Positions 25,100-33,367 of a DNA stretch of 64,000 bases are shown here, one piece after another (within the stretch, counting starts at the first letter, position 1; the number at the start of each line of letters is the position of its first letter). A program made the position numbers and the translations under genes. The DNA is from Bacteroidota bacterium (lineage in GTDB: Bacteria > Bacteroidota > Bacteroidia > AKYH767-A > OLB10): assembly GCA_019136655.1 (NCBI GenBank), contig JAGVTU010000017.1, positions 62,001 through 126,000 on the forward strand. The letters are read 5' to 3'. Under the pieces are notes generated by a model that saw nothing but the letters and a program-made list of their open reading frames with translations, made no database searches and had not been told where the DNA came from.

Positions 25100-26302
25100 T
25101 TATAGTGTATTGTAAAATGCGGCTACGTGTTTGCCTATTTGGCTGTTGTCGTAAACATTGCGTGCAAGCAGTTGTGCATTTGCCGAAATTTTATTCAGTA
25201 ATGCAGTATTGTTGAGACATGAAAGAATGGTGTTTGCAAACTCTTCGGCAGTGTTGGCAATTAAAATGTTTTCGCCATGAGTGCAGGCAATGCCTTCGGC
25301 ACCAATGGATGTGGAAACAATTACTTTCCCTGCTGCAAGACCTTCTACAATTTTTACACGCATGCCTCCGCCACTGAGCAACGGAACAATCATGATGGTT
25401 TTGTCGCTCATAAATTTTTTTGCATCCTTAATTTCTCCTTCCACAAAAACATTTTTCATCTGAATGCGAAAATATTCTTCAGCCATATTTTTTCCGGCAA
25501 GATGCAGTTGAATTAAATCGGTATTTGCAATGATGATTGGCCACACTTTTTTGAGAAACCAGTTAACGGCTTCTATATTTGGCAGCCAGTCCATGGAGCC
25601 GAGGTGAAAGACTGAAATATGCTGAGCCTGATCAAGAGGTTTCACATCATCGAACCTTTGTGTGTTAAGTCCTACGGGAGCAATTTCTACAGGAATGGTA
25701 CAGCCTTCGTCATGCAGCAGTTTTTTGTCTTCAGGTGTTAGTGCAACAATGGCATCAAACTTATTCACCATATTTTTTTCATACTGCCTCAGTCGTGATG
25801 CAAGAAATGAAAGATATTTTTTTTTGATGGGATGCGCAGATGCATCGGCAAGTCTTTTCCAGATAAGCCACTCTACATTGTGAGCGCGCAAAATCATTTT
25901 TGCTTTGCTGTACTTGCGTGCTGTTTCGAGATAAGGGCTCAGAAAAAGGCCTTCGAACTGAATGATGTCGAACGACTGTGACTGAAGAATTTCTTTTAGC
26001 TTTTGATGAAATGCAGCAGAGTCGAAGCGAATGATATTATAACTTTCGTTTTTGCGGAAAAGATTTTTTATGGCACCGGAAATTTTCACGGATGCATCGA
26101 GATAAACGGTTTCGAGCTTATATTTTTCGAGCAGAGAAGCATCAATAGTTGATACATCGGTAAAATGTTTTTTGGTGTTGAAAGAAAGCATTTTTACTTC
26201 GGCACCGTTGAGTGTGAGCGATTCTGCAAGGTTGTACATGGCAATGGTAGCCCCGTCATAAGGAGGCAAGGGAACCCGCAGACAAAGTTGAAGTATTTTC
26301 AA
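25100..26302 (-). CDS. GT4-type glycosyltransferase
   Basis: A 400-residue GT-B glycosyltransferase. The N-terminal domain starts KILQLCLRVPLPPYDGATIAMYNLAE, with RAHNVEWLIWKRLA in the middle. The C-terminal nucleotide-sugar domain contains VFHLGSMDWLPNIEAVNWFLKKVWP, VPLLSGGGMRVKIVEGLAAGKVIVST and IGAEGI. The acidic E-x7-E-like segment of family 4 retaining enzymes is present as KIVEGLAAG. Sugar donor and acceptor are unknown; a role in surface polysaccharide or glycan synthesis is likely. It is an isolated gene, not part of a polysaccharide cluster here. Confidence 0.85.
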   Translation of the reverse strand: MKILQLCLRVPLPPYDGATIAMYNLAESLTLNGAEVKMLSFNTKKHFTDVSTIDASLLEKYKLETVYLDASVKISGAIKNLFRKNESYNIIRFDSAAFHQKLKEILQSQSFDIIQFEGLFLSPYLETARKYSKAKMILRAHNVEWLIWKRLADASAHPIKKKYLSFLASRLRQYEKNMVNKFDAIVALTPEDKKLLHDEGCTIPVEIAPVGLNTQRFDDVKPLDQAQHISVFHLGSMDWLPNIEAVNWFLKKVWPIIIANTDLIQLHLAGKNMAEEYFRIQMKNVFVEGEIKDAKKFMSDKTIMIVPLLSGGGMRVKIVEGLAAGKVIVSTSIGAEGIACTHGENILIANTAEEFANTILSCLNNTALLNKISANAQLLARNVYDNSQIGKHVAAFYNTL

Positions 26303-26369
26303 AATTTATCAGTGTTGAATGACATGCTGTGCATAATTGCAAACGTAACAAATTAATTTTTCAGAAAAA

Positions 26370-27800
26370 TCAGCTGACCTTTCTGCGGAATAATTTTCTG
26401 AAAAAAGATTTGTATGCATCCATATCGAACAGGGCCGAGTCGTGAGTGGCTTTATACACCAGAAACAAACCTATAGGCAGCAATATAATGGACGATTGCC
26501 ACATTCCACGTTCGACACTGATGACACCTTCTTTTGCAAACTTCTCGCCCGTGATGGAGATGATGTGGTAGCACAGGAAAAACGCAATGGAGATGACGAT
26601 TGGTAGTCCGAGTCCGCCTTTGCGGATGATTGCACCGAGAGGTGCACCAATAAGAAACAATAACAGGCAGGCAATGGACAAGGTAAACTTGCGATGCCAT
26701 TCAATATTATACTTGATGTAGGCTCGGTTTCGCGAAGCTAAATCATCTTTGGTAGATTCGATATATGATTTAAGGGTCCGCGCTTGAGCAGTAGCAGTCT
26801 CGAAGAGAAGAGAAGCTTTTTGGGAATCGGATTTTAGTATAGGCCATTTTGCAACCGTTGCTGCAGAAGCAGATGCCATCAATGAACTGTCTTTTAAGAA
26901 TTGATAATACGGTATCAAATCTTTTTGGAAGCGATACTTGCGCATGTCCATCTGCATCTGAAAAGTGTCAATCATCGCATTTAGCTGATAGATATTCAGC
27001 ATCTGATAATTGTCTTTAAAAAGATCTTCGTTGGTGCGGTTGAGTTCGAAAGATGACAAATCGAAACGAATGATTTCTGACTGAAAGGAGGTGCGCAGTA
27101 ACGGACGAGTATCATAATTTCTTCTGCGGTTTTGCTGTTCTTCGTAAGAGTGGCCGTTGAACAGTGTAAGAATCAGAAAACGTTTGTCGTCTGTCATCAC
27201 CATGCTTCCGCTATCGGCAACCACCACTTTATGATTGCCCATGTTGTTGGTGTGGTCATAAATCATGATGTTGCGTATGGATTTTCCATCACCTAGTTTC
27301 TTTCCAATTTTGATACTATATCCATCAATGCCGTTATAAAACACACCTTCTTTGATAAACAATGCAGGCTTTTGTTGCCGCACATCATAGAGCAGCGATC
27401 CCATTTTCAGATTGCTGTAGGGTAATACATAATTTGAAAAGAAAAAGGCTCCGACAGAAATGCATATTGCCACTACAATTAGCGGGCGCATCAGCCTTTG
27501 CAGTGAAATACCTGCTGACTTTGCGGCCACAATTTCGTAATGCTCTGCCAGATTGCCAAAGGTCATGATGGATGAAAGAAGAATTGCAAGAGGCAATGCC
27601 AGCGGAACAAGTGTGGTGGAGGTGTAGGAAAGAAGTTTGGTAATAGTCCACCAGTCTAAACCCTTGCCAACCAGGTCGTCTATGTATTTCCACAGAAACT
27701 GCATCAGCAATACAAAGAGAGCGATAAAAAACGTCATGATAAACGGCCCTATAAATGACGTTAATACCAGGGATGTAAGTTTCTTAAAAGGAAGCTTCAA
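26370..27800 (-). CDS. LptF/LptG family (YjgP/YjgQ) permease
   Basis: A 476-residue inner-membrane protein. Three N-terminal helices (SFIGPFIMTFFIALFVLLMQ; STTLVPLALPLAILLSSIMTFG; IVVAICISVGAFFFSNYVLP) precede a large periplasmic domain. Three C-terminal helices follow (FTLSIACLLLFLIGAPLGAIIRKGGLG...). This is the layout of the LptFG half of the lipopolysaccharide export ABC transporter. GAPLGAIIRKGG is the conserved C-terminal motif. The periplasmic loop contains a long helical insertion (~275-365), larger than in E. coli. A second permease gene is not in the window. Confidence 0.88.
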   Translation of the reverse strand: MKLPFKKLTSLVLTSFIGPFIMTFFIALFVLLMQFLWKYIDDLVGKGLDWWTITKLLSYTSTTLVPLALPLAILLSSIMTFGNLAEHYEIVAAKSAGISLQRLMRPLIVVAICISVGAFFFSNYVLPYSNLKMGSLLYDVRQQKPALFIKEGVFYNGIDGYSIKIGKKLGDGKSIRNIMIYDHTNNMGNHKVVVADSGSMVMTDDKRFLILTLFNGHSYEEQQNRRRNYDTRPLLRTSFQSEIIRFDLSSFELNRTNEDLFKDNYQMLNIYQLNAMIDTFQMQMDMRKYRFQKDLIPYYQFLKDSSLMASASAATVAKWPILKSDSQKASLLFETATAQARTLKSYIESTKDDLASRNRAYIKYNIEWHRKFTLSIACLLLFLIGAPLGAIIRKGGLGLPIVISIAFFLCYHIISITGEKFAKEGVISVERGMWQSSIILLPIGLFLVYKATHDSALFDMDAYKSFFRKLFRRKVS

Positions 27801-27812
27801 TTATTGCAATGT

Positions 27813-28286
27813 TTAATATTCAGTTTTGTCAGTTTTATTTTTCCATGCATCAAATATTTCTGATGCACGTTGATGTGGCAGATGAATCATTTTTAGTTTT
27901 CTCTCTGAAGGATCTACCGGAATTTCATCATAGATAAAGGCATCATCAAATCCGATATTGGCAGCATCCTTTCGGGTGTTGGCATAATACACTGCTTCAG
28001 GTCGCGCCCAGTAGATGGCTCCCAAACACATGGGACATGGCTCGCAGGAAGTATAAATTTCGCATCCTGTAAGCTGAAATGAATTCAGATTTTTGCATGC
28101 TTCGCGAATGGCTACAACTTCGGCATGAGCTGTAGGGTCGTTGGAGGAAGTCACTTTGTTGTTGCCGCGGGCAATAATTTTTCCGTCTTTCACCACTACA
28201 CAACCAAAAGGACCACCTTCGTTTTGTTCAATTGCTTTAAGGGAAAGCTCCACAGCTTCAGTCATAAAATCTTTCGCGTTGCTCAT
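27813..28286 (-). CDS. Guanine deaminase-type nucleoside deaminase
   Basis: A 157-residue zinc deaminase of the cytidine-deaminase fold. The zinc site is H54 and catalytic E56 (PTAHAEVVAI) with C84 and C87 (EPCPMC). The N-terminal GGPFGCVVVKDGKII and the C-terminal FIYDEIPVDPSERKLKMIHL match small bacterial guanine deaminases (GuaD) better than tRNA adenosine deaminase (TadA). It converts guanine to xanthine in purine salvage. It is followed after 12 bp by the permease gene and lies 1 bp after the OsmC gene, so the three are likely co-transcribed. Confidence 0.82.
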   Translation of the reverse strand: MSNAKDFMTEAVELSLKAIEQNEGGPFGCVVVKDGKIIARGNNKVTSSNDPTAHAEVVAIREACKNLNSFQLTGCEIYTSCEPCPMCLGAIYWARPEAVYYANTRKDAANIGFDDAFIYDEIPVDPSERKLKMIHLPHQRASEIFDAWKNKTDKTEY

Positions 28287-28287
28287 G

Positions 28288-28692
28288 TCAGAAATGGAGT
28301 GTTATGTTTTGTTTTAAATCAGGATGCAGGCTCAGTGCAACAGGACAGGTGTGTGCAATGTGATCAATGATTTTCTTTTCTTTTTCGGAATAATTATTCG
28401 GAGGAAAATAAAGTTCAATTTTTACTTCGGCAATGCGTCTTGGGTCAGATGCCATTATTTTGGTAACTTCAGCTCGGGTTCCGTCAATGCTGAACTGATG
28501 TGTGCGTGCTGCAATGCCCATGATGGTAAGCATGCAGTTTGCCAACGATGTTGCCATTAGATCGGTAGGAGAGAAGTAAGCTGCCTGCCCCTGATTATCT
28601 AAAGGTGCATCGGTAAAAATGTCGGTGCCCGAATATAAATGAGTGGATTTACATCTTAAATCTCCCGTATAAATCACTTCTGATGTAGCCAT
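28288..28692 (-). CDS. OsmC-family protein
   Basis: A 134-residue OsmC/Ohr-fold protein. It contains the FSPTDLMATSLANCMLTIMGIAA segment with a conserved cysteine and the closing HTCPVALSLHPD with the second cysteine. Such proteins are thiol-dependent peroxidases acting on organic hydroperoxides. This one matches the YhfA/OsmC-like subgroup rather than Ohr. It lies 11 bp after recN and 1 bp before the guanine deaminase gene, in one transcriptional run. Confidence 0.88.
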   Translation of the reverse strand: MATSEVIYTGDLRCKSTHLYSGTDIFTDAPLDNQGQAAYFSPTDLMATSLANCMLTIMGIAARTHQFSIDGTRAEVTKIMASDPRRIAEVKIELYFPPNNYSEKEKKIIDHIAHTCPVALSLHPDLKQNITLHF

Positions 28693-28703
28693 GTTTTTAA
28701 AGT

Positions 28704-30359
28704 TTAATTCAGTAATAAATCTTTTGCATTTTCAATACTTGCTTCGGTAATGCCTTCACCGCTTAACATTTTTGCAATCTCTTTGATGCGCTCTTCCTTA
28801 GTAAGCAGTTTTACACGTGTTTCGGTGTTGCTGCCTGAGGTTTGTTTATATACGAAGTAGTGCATTTCGCCTTTACTTGCCATTTGCGGAAGATGTGTAA
28901 TGGCTATGACCTGACGTTTTTTTGCAAGTGCTTCAATCATGTTTCCCACTTTAAATGCAGTCTCTCCTGAAATGCCTGTATCTATCTCATCAAAAATTAT
29001 AGTAGGCATGGAGGTAACTTCAGCGAGAATAGCTTTGAGGCATAACATCAGTCGCGACATTTCGCCTCCCGAAGCTACTTTTGATAGCTCCTGCGGCTGC
29101 ACACCTTTGTTGGCCGAAAAAAGAAAACGTATGGCATCCAGTCCTGAGGGGCCGAAATGCTGAAGTGCAGTAAGTGAAACTTCAAACTGTGCATCAGGCA
29201 AAGCAACCTCATGAAGCAGTTTCAAAATTTTTCGTGTAAGTTTTTTCGCAGCTTCTCTGCGGTTTTCTGAAAGAGTTGCTCCTTGCTTATTCAGTGTTGA
29301 TTCAACTTTTGCAATTTCTTTTATTATCCGTTCAATATCTTCTGCCACTGAATTGAAGCTGCTGAGTTTTTGTTCGAGAGAATCTTTTAACTGAATCAGG
29401 CTGCTTACATCATTCATTCTGTGTTTCTGAAGAAGGTGGTTGATCACCGACAGTCGCTCCGAAATAATTTCAATTCGCTCAGGATTATATAGAATACTGT
29501 TTTGCACCAAATCCATTTCCGAAGCAATATCTTTTAACTCGATATTACAAGACATCAACCTTTTGAGAAGACCTTCCGTTTCTGGATGATATTTTGCGGC
29601 CTGTTGTAACTGTTGTATGCTCTGATGAATCAATTGAACTGCATTTTGTTCATCTTCTGAAATTAGATGACGGGCTGTTTCAACGGATTTTAAAATGGAC
29701 TCTGTGTGAGTAAGTATTTCAAGTTCTTTTTCCAGAGATTCCGTTTCACCCTCTTTCAGTCCGGCAGCATTCAGCTCTTCGTACTGAAATTGTATGAAAT
29801 CAAATTCAGCAGAAGCCTGCTTTTCTTTTTCAAGCAAATCATTCAGTGTGGATTGAAGATCCTGATAGTGATTGAAATTTTCGCAATAGGAGTGAAGCAG
29901 TTCATTGTGGTTGGCAAGTGCATCAGTTACGTTAAGCTGAAAGGATGAATTGCCTACAGTGAGTGTCTGATGCTGTGAGTGAACATCCACAAGTATGCTG
30001 CTGAGGTTTTTCAGCAACGAAAGATTTACGGGAGTATCATTCACAAATGCTCTTGACTTTCCTTCTGCGTTTATCTCGCGTCTGATAATGGTTAGCTTTT
30101 CGTAATCAATTTCATTTTCGCTGAAAAACTGCTGAAGCGGGTATTCGCTGATGTCGAACTCAGCTTCAATGATGCACTTTTTGTTTTTGTCGGAAAGTGT
30201 TTTTGCATCTGCACGTTCGCCCAATACCAGACCCAGAGCACCGAGAAGAATAGATTTACCTGCACCTGTTTCGCCTGTGATAATGCTCAATCCGTTTGTA
30301 AACTCTACATCCAGCTCTTTTATGAGAACATAATTGGATATGTGCAGTTTTTTCAGCAT
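28704..30359 (-). CDS. recN: DNA repair protein RecN
   Basis: A 551-residue SMC-like ATPase. The N-terminal Walker A is GETGAGKSILLGALGLVLG (~31-49). A long coiled-coil middle is followed by a C-terminal ABC signature (VASGGEMSRLMLCLKAIL) and Walker B (IIFDEIDTGISGETA), then ITHLPQMAS. RecN helps hold DNA ends together during double-strand break repair. Length and domain order are normal. It is the first gene of the run recN-osmC-guaD-lptF/G. No LexA-type box could be recognised upstream. Confidence 0.95.
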   Translation of the reverse strand: MLKKLHISNYVLIKELDVEFTNGLSIITGETGAGKSILLGALGLVLGERADAKTLSDKNKKCIIEAEFDISEYPLQQFFSENEIDYEKLTIIRREINAEGKSRAFVNDTPVNLSLLKNLSSILVDVHSQHQTLTVGNSSFQLNVTDALANHNELLHSYCENFNHYQDLQSTLNDLLEKEKQASAEFDFIQFQYEELNAAGLKEGETESLEKELEILTHTESILKSVETARHLISEDEQNAVQLIHQSIQQLQQAAKYHPETEGLLKRLMSCNIELKDIASEMDLVQNSILYNPERIEIISERLSVINHLLQKHRMNDVSSLIQLKDSLEQKLSSFNSVAEDIERIIKEIAKVESTLNKQGATLSENRREAAKKLTRKILKLLHEVALPDAQFEVSLTALQHFGPSGLDAIRFLFSANKGVQPQELSKVASGGEMSRLMLCLKAILAEVTSMPTIIFDEIDTGISGETAFKVGNMIEALAKKRQVIAITHLPQMASKGEMHYFVYKQTSGSNTETRVKLLTKEERIKEIAKMLSGEGITEASIENAKDLLLN

Positions 30360-30414
30360 TCAGATGGGTGTGGAATATGGTGACAAAAATATTTTTCTGA
30401 AAAAGGAACCGTGT

Positions 30415-31644
30415 TTATTTCATTGATTGTGTAATCAGATGTCCCATTTTATCTCTCTTGGTCTGAAGATACAGTTTGTTGTGTTCGTTCGAAGCAATTT
30501 CCAAAGGTACTACTTCGACAATCTCCAACCCGTAGCCAATCAGTCCTGCACGCTTGGTAGGGTTGTTGGTCATGAGTTTTATTTTTGAGACTCCCAAGTC
30601 ACGAAGAATTTGTGCGCCTACACCATAGTCGCGTTCATCGGGTTTAAATCCTAAAGCCTGATTGGCTTCAACGGTATCTTTGCCGCCTTCCTGCAATTTG
30701 TAAGCCTTAAGTTTATTCAGCAGACCAATGCCTCTGCCTTCCTGATTCATATAAACGATTACACCTTTTCCTGCTTCTTCAATCATCTCCATGGCTTTAT
30801 GCAACTGAGGCCCGCAATCGCAACGGCACGACCCGAATATATCGCCTGTAAGACATGATGAGTGAACTCTTACAAGTATAGGTTCGTCTTTACTCCAGGT
30901 GCCTTTTGAAAGTGCAAGGTGTTCCTGCCCCGAAGTTACCTGAAGGTAAGCAATCAGTTCAAAATTGCCATGGTCGGTAGGGAGTTTCACTTCCACTTCT
31001 TTTTGAATAAGGCTTTCTGTTTTGAGACGATAAGAAATCAAATCTTCAATAGAAATTATCTTCAGGTTGAAACGTTGTGCAATTTTCATCAAATCGGGCA
31101 GTCTTGCCATGGTGCCGTCTTCATTCATTATTTCCACCAGTACGCCTGCCGGTTCAAAACCTGCCAACCGGGCAAGATCCACTCCGGCTTCGGTATGTCC
31201 TGCTCTCCGAAGTACACCACCGTTTTTGCTTTTAAGAGGGAAAATATGTCCCGGGCGGCCCAAATCTTCAGGTTTGGTGGCAGGGTCTATCAATGCTTTT
31301 ATCGTTTTGGATCGGTCGGAAGCAGAGATGCCAGTGGTACAGCCATGGCCCAGCAGGTCAACAGAAACAGTGAATGGAGTTTCGTGAGAAGAAGTGTTGG
31401 TGCTGACCATCATTTCAAGGTTCAGTTCGTTGCAACGTTGCTCGGTAAGTGTGGCACATATCAGCCCTCGTCCGTGGCTTGCCATAAAGTTTATCATTTC
31501 GGGAGTAGCATTGCGTGCTGCCGTTATAAAATCGCCTTCATTCTCCCTGTCGGTATCATCTACAACTATCACAGCTCGGCCTGCTTTAATCTCACTGATA
31601 GCTTCTTCAATGCTGTTGAGTTGTATGTTTTTGTCAGTACTCAT
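30415..31644 (-). CDS. ribBA: Bifunctional DHBP synthase / GTP cyclohydrolase II
   Basis: A 409-residue fusion enzyme of riboflavin synthesis. The N-terminal 3,4-dihydroxy-2-butanone-4-phosphate synthase has [23 protein letters not shown] and [13 protein letters not shown]. The C-terminal GTP cyclohydrolase II has the zinc cysteines in [16 protein letters not shown] and the catalytic [12 protein letters not shown]. Both active sites look intact. A -7-like TAAATTTG box on the minus strand (31681-31674) lies 30 bp upstream. No FMN riboswitch is visible in the preceding 500 bp. Confidence 0.95.
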   Translation of the reverse strand: MSTDKNIQLNSIEEAISEIKAGRAVIVVDDTDRENEGDFITAARNATPEMINFMASHGRGLICATLTEQRCNELNLEMMVSTNTSSHETPFTVSVDLLGHGCTTGISASDRSKTIKALIDPATKPEDLGRPGHIFPLKSKNGGVLRRAGHTEAGVDLARLAGFEPAGVLVEIMNEDGTMARLPDLMKIAQRFNLKIISIEDLISYRLKTESLIQKEVEVKLPTDHGNFELIAYLQVTSGQEHLALSKGTWSKDEPILVRVHSSCLTGDIFGSCRCDCGPQLHKAMEMIEEAGKGVIVYMNQEGRGIGLLNKLKAYKLQEGGKDTVEANQALGFKPDERDYGVGAQILRDLGVSKIKLMTNNPTKRAGLIGYGLEIVEVVPLEIASNEHNKLYLQTKRDKMGHLITQSMK

Positions 31645-31869
31645 CTTTAAATGACTGTTTTTGCAAATTTACAACATGGAGCGTTATGATTTGTTTATTT
31701 CTTACAGATGAAAAATGCATGTTCAAGGGTCTTTGACAGCCTATTAAGAATGTATGAACAGGCGAACTCCTGCATAATCTTACAATGGTATTAAACGTTA
31801 ATAATGACGTAACAAAAGGCTAAACAGTCACGTTAAATTAGCCATATCGTTCTTAAGGAAATTGAATAA

Positions 31870-32090
31870 AGATAGTTTGGTTTTAGGTTAGTTTTTCGAA
31901 ACTGATTCAGTAATAAGCCCTGTAAGGCTTAATTCTGAATCGCCTGAACCGCAGAAGAAACAGTTTAAGGTTGGTTTCAGGTGGGGGCTGCCCCGTAAGG
32001 CAGCCCGGCATCTGTACAGTAAAATTGAGATTTGGTTTTAGGGTTATACTTTTAGAAATCACCGCCAACGTGGCGGTGATTTTCTTTTTT
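31870..32090 (+). ncRNA. Candidate structured non-coding RNA
   Basis: Three hairpins occur in order. The first is GATTCAG..TAAGCC-CTGTAA-GGCTTA..CTGAATC (~31910-31950). The second is GGGCTGCC-CCGTAA-GGCAGCCC (31985-32006). The third is AAATCACCGCC-AACGT-GGCGGTGATTT (32056-32082), followed by a T-run typical of a Rho-independent terminator. Motifs TTGGTTTTAGG (31877), TTGGTTTCAGG (31971) and TTGGTTTTAGG (32032) precede the hairpins. Hairpins 1 and 2 share the loop sequence CYGTAA. The terminator orientation suggests transcription on the plus strand. I do not recognise a known family: tmRNA, RNase P RNA and SRP RNA signatures are absent. Confidence 0.45.
32056..32090 (+). terminator. Strong intrinsic terminator
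   Basis: AAATCACCGCC and GGCGGTGATTT are exact 11-bp arms around AACGT, followed by TTTCTTTTTT. No annotated plus-strand gene precedes it, which is why an upstream RNA transcript is suspected. Confidence 0.85.
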
Positions 32091-32131
32091 AGGGGGTTAA
32101 CAATACTTCGTTAAAAACTTTAAACTATTAC

Positions 32132-32162
32132 TTTGTAATTCGAATGGTTTCAGCTATATTTG
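32132..32162 (+). promoter_or_regulatory. Bacteroidota consensus promoter
   Basis: TTTG (32132-32135), a 19-bp spacer, then TATATTTG (32155-32162) is a full match to the phylum's housekeeping promoter. It places the transcription start near 32168. The ATG at 32144 is thereby excluded as the start of the next gene, supporting ATG 32192. Confidence 0.8.
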
Positions 32163-32191
32163 CCCCCGATAACAAACAAATATTATTAATA

Positions 32192-32617
32192 ATGAAAAAA
32201 TTAAACTTAACAAAAACACTCTTAACAGGTGCTGTATTAGCCCTTATGACTGTAGGTTTCACATCTTGCAAAAAAGACAGTGATCCTGATCGTGAAAAAT
32301 TCATAGGTAACTTTACAGTTACCACAGGTTCAGTTGCATGTGGTGTTACCGGTAACAGCACTATTGCTGCAGGAACTGCTGTGGTAATTTCAGAAAATTC
32401 AGGTGGTGATGAAAAAGTTAGTGTTAACATTGGTGGTCAATTATCACTTGTAGCTACTGCTGACGGAAACACAATCACTATTGATAACCAAACTTTGAAC
32501 GGATTTACTTATACAGGTTCTGGAACTCTTAGCAGCAACACTTTAACTCTTTCTATAAATGAGTTTGATCCTAGTGTTCCTGAGAATTGTGTTTACAGTA
32601 TCACTGCAAATAAATAA
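32192..32617 (+). CDS. Small lipoprotein of unknown function
   Basis: A 141-residue protein from ATG 32192, with a lipoprotein signal (LMTVGFTSCKKD) placing the acylated cysteine at about residue 24. The mature part is a beta-rich domain with alternating Gly/Ser/Thr (FIGNFTVTTGSVACGVTGNSTI...FTYTGSGTLSSNTLTLSINEF). It has two more cysteines and ends NCVYSITANK. It resembles small Bacteroidota lipoproteins with a calycin-like barrel, but no family is certain. A perfect promoter and its own terminator at 32637 make it a single-gene unit. Confidence 0.75.
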   Translation: MKKLNLTKTLLTGAVLALMTVGFTSCKKDSDPDREKFIGNFTVTTGSVACGVTGNSTIAAGTAVVISENSGGDEKVSVNIGGQLSLVATADGNTITIDNQTLNGFTYTGSGTLSSNTLTLSINEFDPSVPENCVYSITANK

Positions 32618-32636
32618 TCAGATATAAATGAATAAT

Positions 32637-32665
32637 AAAAGGCTGTCCGAAGGGCAGCCTTTTTT
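32637..32665 (+). terminator. Intrinsic terminator of the small lipoprotein gene
   Basis: AAAAGGCTG and CAGCCTTTT arms extend inward with CC/GG pairing, followed by a T-run. It lies 20 bp after the stop codon. Confidence 0.85.
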
Positions 32666-32731
32666 ATTTTAAACTGTCAATAAAATCAGATTATATTTTG
32701 AATTATTGCAGAATGAAGTTAATTGACACAA

Positions 32732-32766
32732 AAAAAGCCGTCTGAATTTCTCCGGACGGCTTTTTA
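32732..32766. terminator. Intrinsic terminator between convergent lipoprotein genes
   Basis: AAAAAGCCGTC (32732-32742) and GACGGCTTTTT (32755-32765) are exact arms with A- and T-runs on both sides. It serves mainly the minus-strand gene ending at 32781. Confidence 0.85.
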
Positions 32767-32780
32767 ATCTAATTAAATTA

Positions 32781-33197
32781 TTATTTCAATTTATCTTTCA
32801 GCTTTTGAGGTTTATTTGGGTCTGACTGTGTACCACCTTGATTTTGTAATCCATCGCCAACTTTATCTTTCAATGATCCCGGAGCTTTCTTAGGCTCTTC
32901 TTTCTTAGGCTCTACAGTCTTCTTTGGTGTAGTTGCTTTTCCACCTTTTTTATTCTTTGCAGCTTCTTCAGCAGCAGCAATAGAATCCTGCATAGCTTTT
33001 TCAGCAGCAGCCATTTGTTCCTGTACTAACGCTAATGAATCCTGTGTTGCTTTTTCAGCAGCAGCGGCAGCAGCATTGGCTGCGTCAATAGAATCCTGTA
33101 CTCTTTTTGCCTCAGCAGCTTTCTCTTCTGCACTGGGGCCACATGCGCTCATCAGGAATAATCCTGCAACAGAGAGAGCAATTAGTGATTTTTTCAT
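32781..33197 (-). CDS. Ala/Glu/Lys-rich lipoprotein with short tandem repeats
   Basis: A 138-residue protein from ATG 33197, whose lipobox (LFLMSACGPS) puts the acylated cysteine near residue 19. A longer frame from 33260 would start upstream of the promoter and is rejected. Residues ~27-85 are a helical, coiled-coil-like region. It carries degenerate QDS-x-AAAEKA units (VQDSIDAAN, TQDSLALVQ, MQDSIAAAE). A Lys/Pro-rich linker and the motifs GSLKDKVGDGL and KLKDKLK follow. Function is unknown; a structural or envelope-spanning role is only a guess. Confidence 0.7.
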   Translation of the reverse strand: MKKSLIALSVAGLFLMSACGPSAEEKAAEAKRVQDSIDAANAAAAAAEKATQDSLALVQEQMAAAEKAMQDSIAAAEEAAKNKKGGKATTPKKTVEPKKEEPKKAPGSLKDKVGDGLQNQGGTQSDPNKPQKLKDKLK

Positions 33198-33227
33198 AAT
33201 CCTTTTACTTGTAATTGATTTATGGCG

Positions 33228-33261
33228 CAAATGTAATACAATATTAGTCTGCATTAGCAAA
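33228..33261 (-). promoter_or_regulatory. Bacteroidota-type promoter of the repeat lipoprotein
   Basis: On the minus strand, TTTG (33261-33258), a 22-bp spacer, then TACATTTG (33235-33228). It lies 30 bp before the ATG at 33197 and fixes that start. Confidence 0.7.
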
Positions 33262-33367
33262 TCATTTCATCAATAAATATCAACAACTTTAAGTTAGCAC
33301 CACGCCATTATTCCCTCATGCTGTCTCATAGGCTGTGCAAATGCTAAATTCTATCTTTGTCAGGCGT

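Larger units (their letters stand above)
31645..32191. other. 547-bp gene-free region with structured elements
   Basis: No credible coding frame occurs here. Roughly 31645-31870 is featureless AT-rich DNA, apart from the ribBA upstream region. From 31876 to 32090 there are three hairpins, each preceded by a TTGGTTTYAGG motif, ending in a strong terminator. The last ~60 bp contain the promoter of the lipoprotein gene at 32192. See the separate ncRNA entry. Confidence 0.7.

Noticed and set aside
30919-31650. Plus-strand 243-codon reading frame opposite ribBA
   Set aside because: It is antisense to a well-conserved enzyme; the long open frame is a by-product of ribBA codon usage.
31645-32090. 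FMN riboswitch, tmRNA, RNase P RNA or SRP RNA in the gap beside ribBA
   Set aside because: None of the conserved core sequences of these RNAs is visible, and the hairpins are oriented away from ribBA.
32144-32191. Start of the small lipoprotein at ATG 32144
   Set aside because: That ATG lies between the -33 and -7 boxes of a consensus promoter and would not be transcribed; ATG 32192 gives a proper lipoprotein signal.
32781-33197. Short tandem repeats as a CRISPR-like or satellite array
   Set aside because: The repeats are degenerate, in frame and encode Ala/Glu-rich helices of a lipoprotein.
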